From: an uncultured Microscilla sp.
Lineage (GTDB): Bacteria; Bacteroidota; Bacteroidia; Cytophagales; Microscillaceae
Direction of reading: 5' to 3'
Length of the DNA: 64,000 nucleotides
Assembly: GCF_947493425.1 (NCBI RefSeq)
Contig: NZ_CANLRP010000008.1
Location: forward strand, 1 to 64,000
A model generated the notes under the pieces. That model saw only the letters and a program-made list of their open reading frames with translations, ran no database searches and was not told the DNA's origin. This document shows, piece after piece, positions 17,907 through 27,080 of this stretch (within the stretch, counting starts at the first letter, position 1; each line of letters begins with the position of its first letter). The translations under genes and the position numbers were made by a program.

Positions 17907-17935
17907 AGTCCTTAGATACCGATGAATATCGGTGC
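17907..17935. repeat. short palindromic repeat R2, copy 2
   Basis: AGTCCTTAGATACCGATG then AATATCGGTGC. It is the same 29-bp unit as at 1346 and 50320, with a GAAT loop instead of GTAT. Confidence 0.75.
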
Positions 17936-18984
17936 AATTAGCTATAAGCTACAAGTAAAGATAACTCTCTCATAATATGATAGTTATACTTGCATATTAG
18001 ATATATTTAATTTTGTCTTGGTACATACTAAAGCGTTAAAAACGCTATTCTTTCATACACTTTCAACAGCTTTCGTTACTTGTGCTGCATTCCCAAAGTT
18101 TATTCAGCTTAGGGAGCAAACAAGAAATAACGAACCCATTTTGTAGCTGCTCTTTTGCCCCGAGACTTTGTTACTTTTAGCCTTTGGCAGAGCCCCGAAA
18201 CAAGTTCGGTTCACAACCCCGAACTTGATTCGGGGGATTTATAAACTCGGCACAGCAAAGCTGTAGCCTAGGTTTGCAGCCGTAGCTCTGCTATGACTTT
18301 AAATTCTGAAAACTTAACCTGAGTTTCCACCAAAAACAGTAGTTTTTTATAATAAAGGAAGAGCATATTTTTTACTTGTTATAGACTAAAATTTCGTCTG
18401 AGCATAGCACTAATTAGCAAAATCATCGTTGTATTAGCAAATACAAAAAACCTTATTTTTAAAAGGATAAAAAAAGGAAAAATGACTTGATAAGATACCA
18501 ATTACCATACACTTTTCATTGGTATTACTTTGTTGAAGACAACACAGCACAAGTAGATTTGTGCTGACTCAATAATGGCCATGAAGTTGTAGAGTTTACC
18601 TGATAGTTATTATTACGCATCACCACAAGCATAATTCTGCATTCTCCTGATTCTCAACCCACTACCTTTATTTTTGCTTGGGTAATTATTTGCATAAAAA
18701 TAACCATATAATTCCGGCAAACTACTTCTCATTGCACGCTTTCAAGCCCTCACAGGTGTTTTATCAGTCGAGCGTTGGGTAATGATCCGGCAAACAAACC
18801 ACTGCTTATTTATATAAGTGTTTGCGGGACTATTCGTACCTATTTTTTCCTTTGTTTTTATTACATAAAAAATTAATAGTAACATCTACCAGTCAATAGC
18901 TGTGTATTTAAATCGCACGATTGTTTGGCCTGCACTGCATGCCCAGAATAATCAATCATTTTAACTTAATTATTAATAGCAATA

Positions 18985-19004
18985 CCTGCTTGCGATGAAG
19001 CAGG
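18985..19004 (+). promoter_or_regulatory. hairpin 21 bp before the OmpA-like gene
   Basis: CCTGCTT-GCGATG-AAGCAGG followed by CAGTTTTTAA. It could be the terminator of an unrecognised upstream transcript or a leader element of the gene starting at 19026. Confidence 0.4.
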
Positions 19005-19025
19005 CAGTTTTTAAACAAAAGTATC

Positions 19026-20348
19026 ATGACATCAAAACTAAAAACTTCGGTATGCATACTTGTAGGGTATGTAGTGGTATTACTTTGCCAAATTTCAAAC
19101 GCACAAACCAACGACACTACCCGTGTGCCTCATAAACCCTTGAGTGGTAAAAATAAAGAACACATAGAAGTAGAAAAACACGAATTTCATGAACAAATAG
19201 AAACCAGGGTACTATTTAACGGAGGACAAAATACACCCAACAAAATAGGTAGAGAACATTTAGATTTTATTATTTCAGGACTAAAAAAAGACATTGACAA
19301 GTACAAACACTTGTATCCTAAAGACAAGATTGTGCTTAGTCTGAAAGTAAAAGGTTACTCTGACGCCAAGCCATTTTACCCCAACCAATCGGCTGAGGAA
19401 CGTCAAACCCTGAATGAATACCTCGCCAAAAAACGTGCTTACTATATCAGCAATTCTATCAAAAAAGGGTTGTATCCATTGGTACACGGCATAGAGCAAG
19501 CCTTGATGGTAAAAGGTGAAGAGTTGCCTCCTTATTATACATCTGACGAGCCCGAAGATCCTCAACGCCGTATGTGCATAGTAACCGTGCTGGCCTATAG
19601 TGTACCAGTAGACTCTTTTGCTTCTCGTAAACCTAGCATTATTGCTGTAGATCACCGCAAAAAATTTGTCCCCACTTTGGTAGAACCCAAACACCAGTAC
19701 CTAGCATTGCACTTACCCAAAAAAACCACCACTAAGTACCATGCTGGAGGTAAACTTACCGCAAGTAACCCTACTATTACTCATCCTGTGCTGCCCAACA
19801 ACAATCACAACAAAAACAAGGTGATTACTCCCAAAGCTACCAAACCTACACCTACTACGCCTCATGCCTCTGCTGGCAAAATTGCCGCTGTTAAGGGAGG
19901 CAATGTAGTATACACCAACACCAACGCATCGGTACAGTTTCATACGGGCTGGCACACACCCAAACCACAAGATTACCAGTACCTACAACAATTAATCAAG
20001 GAAATTAAAGAAAAAGTGGCTATTTACCGACGCAACAATGACAACAAACCTATGGTGATACAACTGGATGTGCGTGGGTATGCCGATAAGCAGGGCTTTT
20101 ACTATAACCAACCTATAGCCCAAAGGCAAGCGCAAAACAAGCGTTTGTCGGAGTGGAGGGCTCGCACCATTGGACAATTTTTACAAAAGTACCTTAAGTC
20201 ACAATCTATTAAGGTAGAACTGAGCACCCAAGGACTGGGTGAAACACTACCACCTGGGGTAACCGATGGGGCAGTCAATGATCCCTTGCGGCGAACATGT
20301 AGGGCAAGTATACAAGTAGTAGAGGGGCAAACAGTCAATACTCGCTGA
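19026..20348 (+). CDS. secreted protein with two OmpA-like domains
   Basis: 440 residues with a signal peptide (1-26, ending SNAQ). Two related halves follow, about 45-190 and 300-435. Each has a VLFNGG/VQFHTG-type first strand, a helix, a strand of the form LKVKGYSDAKPF or LDVRGYADKQGF, then a long helix with R/A-rich residues (KKRAYYISNSI; EWRARTIGQFL) and a final DPQRRMCIVTV or DPLRRTCRASI strand. This is the topology of the OmpA C-terminal peptidoglycan-binding domain, although the canonical Asp/Arg pair is only partly kept. A Thr/Pro/Asn-rich linker (about 235-285) joins them. No beta-barrel is present. A periplasmic wall-binding role is plausible. Confidence 0.6.
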   Translation: MTSKLKTSVCILVGYVVVLLCQISNAQTNDTTRVPHKPLSGKNKEHIEVEKHEFHEQIETRVLFNGGQNTPNKIGREHLDFIISGLKKDIDKYKHLYPKDKIVLSLKVKGYSDAKPFYPNQSAEERQTLNEYLAKKRAYYISNSIKKGLYPLVHGIEQALMVKGEELPPYYTSDEPEDPQRRMCIVTVLAYSVPVDSFASRKPSIIAVDHRKKFVPTLVEPKHQYLALHLPKKTTTKYHAGGKLTASNPTITHPVLPNNNHNKNKVITPKATKPTPTTPHASAGKIAAVKGGNVVYTNTNASVQFHTGWHTPKPQDYQYLQQLIKEIKEKVAIYRRNNDNKPMVIQLDVRGYADKQGFYYNQPIAQRQAQNKRLSEWRARTIGQFLQKYLKSQSIKVELSTQGLGETLPPGVTDGAVNDPLRRTCRASIQVVEGQTVNTR

Positions 20349-20709
20349 CAAGGTGATGTTACGCCGTAAATTCCAAGTCTACTTATTTATATTGTTCTAT
20401 GGCTTTATTGTTTTATGGTTGCGCGATGCCTTGCATAACTAATGTAGCAATACAACCGTCTCACAATAGAAATTAAAACAACAAAGTAAATCTGCGTAAC
20501 TTGAGTTATGATACTACCCTCAAAAATATTAAGTTAAAAAACATAAACCCCACTGTTGTTGGCAGCGGGGTTTATTTTAGCTTATCTCAAGAATCTATGT
20601 GCATTAAAATAATAATCACTGATGATAGGGGGGTAACTTATACACACCCATTGGTTGGCGGCTAACCGTATACCATTGATGACCATCAGTTACTCACTCA
20701 CAGCAACCA
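20349..20709. other. intergenic region between convergent genes
   Basis: Apart from the terminator at 20543-20575, it contains a fragment near 20395 (CTATGGCTTTATTG...GGTTGCGCGATGCC) resembling 48940-48975. The rest shows nothing recognisable. Confidence 0.5.
20543..20575. terminator. bidirectional intrinsic terminator
   Basis: ATAAACCCC-a-CTG...CAG-c-GGGGTTTAT, with a T-rich run on the plus side (TTTATTTTAG) and ATGTTTTTT on the minus side. It lies between the convergent OmpA-like and M16 genes and would stop both transcripts. Confidence 0.75.
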
Positions 20710-22101
20710 CTAAAATCCTTGACTTGTAATTTTCTTTTCGGTGACTTTGCCGTATTTTTTCACCTTGTCGCGAATGGCTGATGCCTTGCCCACCAATACA
20801 AACTGTAGATTCTTTTTCGGAAAATACTTTGCAATCACTTGCTTTACTTTTGCTACTGTCAGGTTATCTACATTTTTTGTAAAATTGTTGATAAATGACT
20901 CATTGTAGCCATATACAAACATAGAAGTGAGCAGTGCCGCTAAGTTACTGTTGCGCTCATATCGGGTAGGAAAACTTCCTTTCACATAGTTTTTTGCCGA
21001 TTCCAGTATTTCTTTGTTCACCCCAGTAGTGTGCAAACTATCTAACACGCCTATAGCCATATCTATTGCTTGTATCGCAGTTTCAGTTTTGGTAAAGCTA
21101 TAGATATAAAAAGACCCGGAAAGCTTGCTGGTCACAAAATTACTGCGAGCCCCATAGGTAAGCCCAGAGTTTACACGCAAGGCATCGTTGAGCCAGGAAG
21201 TAAACCTCCCCCCTAAAATAGTATTGACCACCTGAACAGCAACCAAGTCTGGGTTACTGCGTGCTACCCCTTGACCTCCTATATAAAAAGTAGTTTCATT
21301 GGCATCATCTTTATCTACCAGTAACACCCGGCTTTTTGAGTAGCTCATATCAGGCTTTACCAGCGCTTTACTGGTCGCTTTTTTAGTTTTCCAACCCTTC
21401 AGCAACTTCTTGATAGTGGCTTTCATTTTGCGCCTGTCAAAATCACCTACAATGGCAATGGCGGCTTTATCGCAGGTATATTGTTTTTTGTAAAATGCCT
21501 TGATATTATCCAAGGTAATGGCGTTTACCCCTTCTTTGGTTCCTGCCACCGGGTTGCCGTAAGGGTGGTTGCCATACAACAATTTATTGTAATAAGTACC
21601 AATTACGTTGCGTGGGCTTTCTTTGATCTGATCAAGCCGAAGCAACTTGCGTTTTTTGCTTTTCTCAAACTCTTTGGCGTTAAATGCAGGGTGCGTCAAC
21701 ACTTCCTTTAAAATAGCCAACATTTTATCTTGGTCTTTTTTGGCAAAAGACAAACCAACCCTGGCGTACTCTAATGCAGCAGCCGAACTAAGACTAGCGC
21801 CCACAAAATCGGTTTGTTGTTCTATTTGTGTTTTGGTCATTGTTTTGGTACCAAACAATAAAGCTTGTGCGGTAAAGTTGGCCAAGCCGGGCTTATTGCC
21901 ATCGTGAACAGCTCCTGCATCAAATACTATAGAAGCTTGAATCAATGGAACCTCTTTTTGCTCCATCAAGTACACTGTAAGCCCATTGCTTAGCTTAAAC
22001 TTATCATATTTGGGCAATTTAAACACTCCTTGCCCTTTGCTTGCCTGAGCACCTGCCAATAGCAGCAACGCAAGCATCCATATTTTATAGTTCAATTTCA
22101 T
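20710..22101 (-). CDS. M16 family peptidase-like protein, non-catalytic partner
   Basis: 463-residue secreted protein (signal about 1-23, ASKGQ) with the two-lobed M16 fold: FKLSNGLTVYLMEQKEVPL at the N-terminus, YGNHPYGNPVAGT and AIAIVGDF in the middle and GLTYGARSNF in the second lobe. At the position where M16 enzymes carry HxxEH it reads GLANFTAQALL, so the zinc ligands are missing and the protein should be inactive. It starts 38 bp after the active M16 gene upstream. That active-plus-inactive pairing is typical of heterodimeric bacterial M16 proteases, where this chain shapes the substrate chamber. Confidence 0.93.
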   Translation of the reverse strand: MKLNYKIWMLALLLLAGAQASKGQGVFKLPKYDKFKLSNGLTVYLMEQKEVPLIQASIVFDAGAVHDGNKPGLANFTAQALLFGTKTMTKTQIEQQTDFVGASLSSAAALEYARVGLSFAKKDQDKMLAILKEVLTHPAFNAKEFEKSKKRKLLRLDQIKESPRNVIGTYYNKLLYGNHPYGNPVAGTKEGVNAITLDNIKAFYKKQYTCDKAAIAIVGDFDRRKMKATIKKLLKGWKTKKATSKALVKPDMSYSKSRVLLVDKDDANETTFYIGGQGVARSNPDLVAVQVVNTILGGRFTSWLNDALRVNSGLTYGARSNFVTSKLSGSFYIYSFTKTETAIQAIDMAIGVLDSLHTTGVNKEILESAKNYVKGSFPTRYERNSNLAALLTSMFVYGYNESFINNFTKNVDNLTVAKVKQVIAKYFPKKNLQFVLVGKASAIRDKVKKYGKVTEKKITSQGF

Positions 22102-22139
22102 TTTTAAAATCTTTTGAGGTTATATTTTCACCAAACATG

Positions 22140-23468
22140 CTATTTACTCTTTCCTTTCTTTTCTGGCGATAGTAAATAACCCACCGTGCGGTTGGTTTTG
22201 ATAAAATACTTTTTTGCCACTCGCTGGATATCTTCCTTGGTTACGTTTTCATAAAGTTTTGGGGCATTGAACAGTTTTGTATAACTGCCAAAAAACAATT
22301 CATAGGTTCCTATTGAGTTTGCTTTGCCATTAATGGTTTCCATTTGCTGGTAAAACCCCATCAACTTTTGGTTTTTGGTTTTCTGCAACTCAAAATCGGT
22401 GACTCCTTTTTCCTGAATTTTCTCAATTTCGGCAAGCATCGCTGCTTCCAATTTTTCTGGGGTAATGTTGCGTGCCGCTACTCCGTATAAATAAAACAGG
22501 TTAGGGTCGAAGCTTTGAGGCATGTAAGTAAATATTGCAGAAGCTACTTGTTGGTCAAAAATCAGGGATTTACGCAAACGCGAAGAGTTACCCGATGACA
22601 AAATACTGCTAAGCATGTCAAGCGCATAATAGTCTTGGCTACTGGTAGAGGGTACATGGTACGCCAATGCAACATTGGGCGACGATATTTTTTTGTGTAC
22701 CACTACTCTTTTTTCACCATTTTGCGGAGGTTCTACCGTTCTCACTTTTGCCGGAGGGGTATTGCCAGGAATAGGCTCAAAATATTTGGCAGACAGCTTT
22801 TTAACCTGAGCCAAGGTTACATCACCCACTATCACTACCACACAATTGTTGGGTGCATAATAGGTTTTAAAGTAGTCCTCTAAATCTTTTTTTGTCCACT
22901 GCTTAATGTCAGACTCATACCCTATGACAGGCCAACGATAAGCGTGTGCAAAGAAAGCAGTAGACTTTAACTGTGCCTGTAAAGACTGAAAGTTGCTGTT
23001 TTCTAAACCAGTGCTGCGCTCCGACAATACTACCCCTCGCTCACTTTCCAGCATTTTTGACGAAATGTTTAAAGCACCAATGCGGTCTGCTTCCAGGTCA
23101 AACATGACCTCTATCGAGCTACTCGGAAACCAGTCGGTATATACGGTTACGTCTTCGGTAGTATAGGCATTGTTAGAGCCACCGTTGGCTTCCATTACCC
23201 GGTCAAACATTTTAGGTCCGTATTTTTTGGCGCCATTGAACATCATGTGTTCAAAAAAATGTGACAAACCAGTAATGCCAGGGCGTTCATTGCGTGAACC
23301 TACCTTCCAAAACAAGTACATATTGGCGTTGGGTATAGAATGGTCTTCTAACACAATGACCTTCATCCCGTTTTTAAGCGTCAATGTTTTTACGTCTTCT
23401 ACTTTGGTTTGTGCTTGTGCCAACAAAGCAAACAAGAGCAAACAACTAAGCCATAAGATTTTTTTCAT
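22140..23468 (-). CDS. M16 family zinc peptidase, catalytic subunit
   Basis: 442 residues with a signal peptide (1-20, LAQAQ). The inverted zinc motif is intact: H70-F-F-E73-H74 in GLSHFFEHMMFNG, with a distal Glu near 143-150 (MLESERGVVLSE) as the third ligand. YFKTYYAPNNCVVVIVGD marks the end of the first lobe. It would degrade peptides in the periplasm together with the inactive paralogue that follows it. Two TAnnTTTG-type -7 boxes (RC at 23489-23509) lie 20-40 bp upstream, so this gene probably leads the two-gene operon. Confidence 0.95.
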   Translation of the reverse strand: MKKILWLSCLLLFALLAQAQTKVEDVKTLTLKNGMKVIVLEDHSIPNANMYLFWKVGSRNERPGITGLSHFFEHMMFNGAKKYGPKMFDRVMEANGGSNNAYTTEDVTVYTDWFPSSSIEVMFDLEADRIGALNISSKMLESERGVVLSERSTGLENSNFQSLQAQLKSTAFFAHAYRWPVIGYESDIKQWTKKDLEDYFKTYYAPNNCVVVIVGDVTLAQVKKLSAKYFEPIPGNTPPAKVRTVEPPQNGEKRVVVHKKISSPNVALAYHVPSTSSQDYYALDMLSSILSSGNSSRLRKSLIFDQQVASAIFTYMPQSFDPNLFYLYGVAARNITPEKLEAAMLAEIEKIQEKGVTDFELQKTKNQKLMGFYQQMETINGKANSIGTYELFFGSYTKLFNAPKLYENVTKEDIQRVAKKYFIKTNRTVGYLLSPEKKGKSK

Positions 23469-23488
23469 GATTATAAATTCTGTTAAAA

Positions 23489-23509
23489 CAAATATAATCT
23501 ACAAAGGTA
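23489..23509 (-). promoter_or_regulatory. candidate -7 boxes of the M16 operon
   Basis: On the minus strand TACCTTTG (23502-23509) and TATATTTG (23489-23496) both fit TAnnTTTG. Neither has a TTTG at the ideal 19-nt spacing upstream, so the exact promoter is uncertain. Confidence 0.4.
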
Positions 23510-23601
23510 ATAAGATTCCAGAAATATTAATTTGTGGGGTGTAGATACTCTACCCTACTATCTTTCGCCCTGATTTGTGTCCTCACAACCGAGCTTACGA
23601 A

Positions 23602-23628
23602 CCCTTAGATACCGATGTATATCGATGC
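23602..23628. repeat. short palindromic repeat R2, copy 3
   Basis: CCCTTAGATACCGATG then TATATCGATGC. One base in the right arm differs from the other copies (ATCGAT for ATCGGT), weakening the stem. Confidence 0.65.
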
Positions 23629-23838
23629 CCAAAAAACGACTTATTTTAGGGTTTCGATCGCCCCCGTACAACGGGATTTATCAATTGGTAAAAACACCAT
23701 AGCCATCGGGCTAATATTTTTTCACTCTGTGAAACGTCTTTCAGTGTCCAAATGTTGGCGATTCGATCAACGCGTGAGGGTACTCACTGAGGCGGTGACG
23801 GTATTTTTAAGTGCATTTTCTACATTTTTTTTAAAAAT

Positions 23839-23879
23839 ACAAAAGGCAGGCTTTGCCTTATGCAAAACCTGCCTTTTGT
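23839..23879 (-). terminator. strong intrinsic terminator
   Basis: ACAAAAGGCAGG and CCTGCCTTTTGT form a 12-bp stem, extended by TTTGC/GCAAA inside. On the minus strand it is followed by ATTTTTAAA. It lies 26 bp past the stop of the coiled-coil gene and ends that transcript. Confidence 0.85.
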
Positions 23880-23904
23880 TAAAAGCAAAGTATATCAACA
23901 GGGG

Positions 23905-24834
23905 TTATCGTATAGTAAACGAACCTGTTCCTATTCGTTCCCCTTCGGCGTATAGTTCTACAGTAAATTTACCTTTACCTAAGTCTTTGTTGGTATTTAT
24001 ATAATTAAACACCAGGGTTTGCTGCGAGTTGTCAAACAAAAAGCTTTGAGCCGCCGTGTAAGAAGTAGCGGTTCCATTCAACTTGAAACGCCCACCACCT
24101 ACCGAGGGTACCAATGTTTGCCCGGTATCGTCTTTTAACAGCATCATAATAGACTTTTGCCCTATCTTAGCAGCCTTATTGTCAGCAAGGGTAAAATATA
24201 TTTTCAACTTATCAATATTACGCTCTCTGTAGCTTCCCCCTCCTTTTTCTTTGCCCCTTCGGTTTACCCGGTTAATCGTGATATTTTCGGCTTTGAGCAC
24301 CCCTGCTTTAGCGAAACGTTTTTTATATTGGTTAATCTCCTGTTTGGTCTTGCCTACCTGCTCAAGTACTTCGTTGTTTTTCTTACGCAAATCGGTCATT
24401 TGTTCGCTTTGCCGGGCTATAGTAGCCTTAAATTTGCGCATCAACGAATCTTTTCGGATCAATAACTCTTCGTAAGCGGCAATTTTGAGTTTATAATATT
24501 GCATTTGCTTTTGGGTAAAGGTTTTAGAAGCCTTCAGATTGTCTCTTTCTCCTTCTACCTCTTTCAACACTTTAAGCAATGAATCCTGGTATTTTTGATT
24601 TTCTTCACCATCTTGTTTAGAGCGGGCAATTTCCTGCTTCAAACGACGGGAAAGGTTGTTCAGGTTGGTTTCGTAGCTTTCTTTTTGTTGAGCTCTCAGC
24701 TTTTTTTGCTTATCTATTTCAGAGTTTTTATTCTGGATAATCATGTAAATGAGAACCACATTTAACAGTACCAATACCAAAATAAAACCTATTACAATTA
24801 CGCGTCTTTTATCTTGTTTTTGTTCAGTAGTCAT
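23905..24834 (-). CDS. single-pass membrane protein with long coiled coil
   Basis: 309 residues: a short cytoplasmic N-terminus, one TM helix (about 11-33, VIVIGFILVLVLLNVVLIYM), a heptad-rich Lys/Glu/Gln coiled coil (about 38-180) and a beta-rich C-terminal domain of about 115 residues ending GTGSFTIR. The topology places the coiled coil and the C-terminal domain outside the cytoplasm. I do not recognise the family; the layout resembles periplasmic scaffold proteins common in Bacteroidota. It is monocistronic, with its own terminator. Function unknown. Confidence 0.75.
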   Translation of the reverse strand: MTTEQKQDKRRVIVIGFILVLVLLNVVLIYMIIQNKNSEIDKQKKLRAQQKESYETNLNNLSRRLKQEIARSKQDGEENQKYQDSLLKVLKEVEGERDNLKASKTFTQKQMQYYKLKIAAYEELLIRKDSLMRKFKATIARQSEQMTDLRKKNNEVLEQVGKTKQEINQYKKRFAKAGVLKAENITINRVNRRGKEKGGGSYRERNIDKLKIYFTLADNKAAKIGQKSIMMLLKDDTGQTLVPSVGGGRFKLNGTATSYTAAQSFLFDNSQQTLVFNYINTNKDLGKGKFTVELYAEGERIGTGSFTIR

Positions 24835-24953
24835 AAAGCTTAAAAGTTTTTTCTACTAACTCAGGTTAGGTTTATGTCCAAATAAATGTGCCTGTAAAAA
24901 TAAGTGCACAAATCTACAATTTTTATTCTAAAATCAATCAAAAAGGCTATTCA

Positions 24954-25595
24954 TTACTTCACCGCCTGTGCAGGGTTGCCAAATACAGTTTCACCTTCAG
25001 CTACATCTTTTATAACTACCGAACCAGCACCTATACGGGCATTTTTGCCTATTTTTATACCACTTACTACAGTTACGCCTGAACCAATAAAGGCACGCTC
25101 GCCTACTTGCACATTTGCACCTATGTTGCTACCTGCTCCTACTTGCACAAAGTCGCCCAACTGTGCCTTATAGTTTACTACAGCATTGGGTTGTATCAAA
25201 CAATGATTGCTCACTTTTGCCTGACTGTTCACTACAGCCCCCATGTGTACAAAATTGCCATAGCCTATCTCAGCGGTAGCCGCAATCATTGATTGTGCGT
25301 GTACTGCATTGGCAGGCATGACCTTGCGACGGTCGTTGAGCATTTCTACGGTCGACTCGCGGTAGTCGTTGTCGTCAGACGCCACAAAAGCTGCGCATTT
25401 TTTACCAATTAATTTTAAAAAGCCATCATCGTCGGGATTACCCAACACGCTTACATAATTTATTTCGGTGCCGTGTAATTCTTCTTCTTCATCCAGAAAA
25501 CCATACACTACTACGCCATTACTTTGAAAAGCATCTAAGGCAGCGGCACCCAATCCACCTGCGCCAAAAATAATTACAGGGAGTTTATCATCCAT
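24954..25595 (-). CDS. PglD/NeuD-type sugar O-/N-acyltransferase
   Basis: 213 residues. An N-terminal Rossmann-like part (VIIFGAGGLGAAALDAF, about 6-100) precedes a left-handed beta-helix built of hexapeptide repeats (about 105-200: AEIGYGNFVHMGAVVNSQA, HCLIQPNAVVNYKAQLGD, ARIGAGSVVIKDVAEGET). It ends with the family's typical VFGNPAQAVK. NeuD/PglD proteins acetylate nucleotide sugars or sialic-acid precursors with acetyl-CoA. The catalytic His of the family would correspond to HCLIQP (about 131). No glycan cluster is nearby, so the substrate is unknown. A MITE lies 35 bp upstream of its start. Confidence 0.88.
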   Translation of the reverse strand: MDDKLPVIIFGAGGLGAAALDAFQSNGVVVYGFLDEEEELHGTEINYVSVLGNPDDDGFLKLIGKKCAAFVASDDNDYRESTVEMLNDRRKVMPANAVHAQSMIAATAEIGYGNFVHMGAVVNSQAKVSNHCLIQPNAVVNYKAQLGDFVQVGAGSNIGANVQVGERAFIGSGVTVVSGIKIGKNARIGAGSVVIKDVAEGETVFGNPAQAVK

Positions 25596-25630
25596 TGTAC
25601 ATGTATCAATTTAATAAGTTACAATATCCC

Positions 25631-25795
25631 TAAGGAATGGTACCAAAATAAATTTACATTCTTAACCTCATCTTTTGAGGCTATACTTTGTTAAAAAATA
25701 GCCGAATAGCGCTGCTATTAGCCGATTTTTTACCGCGTCTAGCAACAAAATATTTTAGCGTTACTATAGAAATTTATTTTTACACCATTCCTAAG
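25631..25795. mobile_element. MITE (family R4), copy 1
   Basis: A 165-bp noncoding element with terminal inverted repeats AAGGAATGGTACCAAAATAA... and TAGGAATGGTGTAAAAATAA... (about 23 bp matching except 3-4 positions, continuing into AATTT). An almost identical copy in the opposite orientation lies at 52576-52739. The interior holds small hairpins (AATAGC-GCT-GCTATT; CCTCA-TCTTT-TGAGG). It fills the gap between the SDR gene and the acyltransferase. Confidence 0.85.
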
Positions 25796-25857
25796 CATTT
25801 TATTATCAAATACCTGGAGGGTATCAGTTGCAACTTAGATTTATATTTTAGTTAAAA

Positions 25858-26697
25858 CTACACCGTTACGTCGGCCTTGTGCGAAGCGTCTTGAGTTTTT
25901 TTAAAGTCTTGCTTGGGCTTAAGATTTTTAGCCGCAATTTTTAGCCGTGTACCCAAAGGAATCAGCTTGCTTATTGCCAATATGAGTCGATTTATTCGTC
26001 CAGTTACTACTTGCGCTTTGCCTTTGAGCATTGCCTCTATAGCTTTGGGGGCTATATCTTCGGGGTTGAGGATAGATTTTTTTGCCAATCCTTTCAAGTC
26101 CTCATTACGGGCTTTGTTAATGGGGTTGGTATTGGTGCCACCAGGACACATCACCGTTACCGAAATGTTGGAGTCGGCAAGCTCGGTTCTGAGAGCACGG
26201 GTAAAGTTATAAATAAATGCCTTTGATGCCCCATATACTGCCTGATAAGGCACGGGCTGAAACGAAGACATACTGCCCAGGTTCATCAAATAGGCTTTGG
26301 GGTGTTTTTGTAGCTCAGGAATAAACAAACGATTGAGCAACACCAATGCGCGCATATTGAGCTGCATGAGTTTGTCAAAAAATTCGGGGCTGGCATAGTC
26401 GGCAAAAGCGCCTGCATAACCAAACCCGGCATTGTTGATGAGTATGTCTACTGCATACCCTTTTTGCTGTGTCCAAGTGTGCACCTCATAAGGGGCATTT
26501 TCTTGGGTAAGATCTACACCCAGGTATTCGGTTTTTACGTGATAGGTATCACGAATGTGTTGGGCGGTTTTTTCAAGTTGTGGGGCAGGTAATGCCACCA
26601 ATAGTATATTCATCCCTCGTTTGGCACAATCTTCGGCAAGGGCTCGCCCTATGCCTTCGCTGCCTCCAGTAATGAGGGTATAAGTTTCGTTTTGCAT
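25858..26697 (-). CDS. short-chain dehydrogenase/reductase
   Basis: 279-residue classical SDR. The cofactor motif is TGGSEGIGRALAED (about 9-22), the structural motif NNAGFGYAG (about 87-95), and the catalytic Ser-Tyr-Lys triad is seen in NLGSMSSFQPVPYQ and YGASK (Y about 154, K about 158). The acidic residue after the second strand is not clear, so NADP(H) is more likely than NAD(H). The C-terminal tail (KPKQDFKKTQDASHK) is charged and unlike the core. Substrate unknown; short-chain or lipid-type carbonyls are typical of the DltE/YqjQ-like branch. It stands alone on the minus strand. Confidence 0.92.
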   Translation of the reverse strand: MQNETYTLITGGSEGIGRALAEDCAKRGMNILLVALPAPQLEKTAQHIRDTYHVKTEYLGVDLTQENAPYEVHTWTQQKGYAVDILINNAGFGYAGAFADYASPEFFDKLMQLNMRALVLLNRLFIPELQKHPKAYLMNLGSMSSFQPVPYQAVYGASKAFIYNFTRALRTELADSNISVTVMCPGGTNTNPINKARNEDLKGLAKKSILNPEDIAPKAIEAMLKGKAQVVTGRINRLILAISKLIPLGTRLKIAAKNLKPKQDFKKTQDASHKADVTV

Positions 26698-26808
26698 TGT
26701 TTATTCAAGACTGTAAATAGTAGCAAGTAATTAGCTATAAGCTACAAGTATGATTGAGTTACTCGTTAGCCTGCAATTACTAGTGTTTATTAGTTGTGTT
26801 TTAAGTAT
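26698..26808. other. intergenic leader upstream of repeat copy C
   Basis: A short AT-rich stretch containing TAGCAGCAAGTAATTAGCTATAAGC-type sequence that recurs near 17940 and 34210. Nothing else is recognisable. Confidence 0.35.
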
Positions 26809-27028
26809 GCAATACTCCGCATTGATTTTAGTCAAAGTTGGTTGCTGGTGATCAGTTATTGATAAATTTAAAAACTATTTAATTGGATGCTTAGACGTAA
26901 AGCCGAAACACTTTTAAAAATAAAGTAAGTAAATAGTCTTAATATAAAATACTGGTTTACAGCATTTAACAAAGTGAACATTTACTCGAATCAGCTATGG
27001 GCTATCGACTAAATACTATGGACTATTG
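26809..27028 (+). repeat. interspersed repeat family R1, copy C (short form)
   Basis: A 220-bp version of R1 that lacks the nested 204-bp segment of copies A and B. The empty site reads CTATTTAATTGGATG. Outer ends match copies A and B closely. Confidence 0.85.
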
Positions 27029-27080
27029 AAGTATGACTAAGCACTTAAAATACAGCACATGATTGTTGGATGCCTGCCAC

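Larger units (their letters stand above)
17218..19025. other. 1.8-kb noncoding, repeat-bearing region
   Basis: No convincing gene in any frame. Recognisable pieces are: an R6 palindromic repeat (17791-17900), an R2 palindrome (17907-17935), a double CCCCGAA/TTCGGGG palindrome (18193-18236), a CACAGCAAAGCTGTAGC unit near 18250, and a hairpin at 18985-19004. A TATTTTTG at 18669-18676 matches a -7 box but has no good -33. The rest (about 18300-18960) is unexplained and could hold a regulatory RNA. Confidence 0.6.
23469..23904. other. intergenic region with R2 repeat and terminator
   Basis: It contains -7 boxes for the M16 operon (23489-23509), a TAGTAGGGTAGAG-type fragment (about 23545-23570) shared with 38037-38060, an R2 palindrome (23602-23628) and the terminator at 23839-23879. 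A 129-codon frame over this stretch overlaps the terminator and the next gene and is not believed. Confidence 0.55.

Noticed and set aside
20710-22101. Reading the second M16 gene as a broken peptidase
   Set aside because: The gene is full length without frameshift; loss of HxxEH is the normal state of the partner subunit.
23615-24004. 129-codon plus-strand frame
   Set aside because: It begins in an R2 palindrome, crosses a strong terminator and overlaps the coiled-coil gene on the other strand; no family features.
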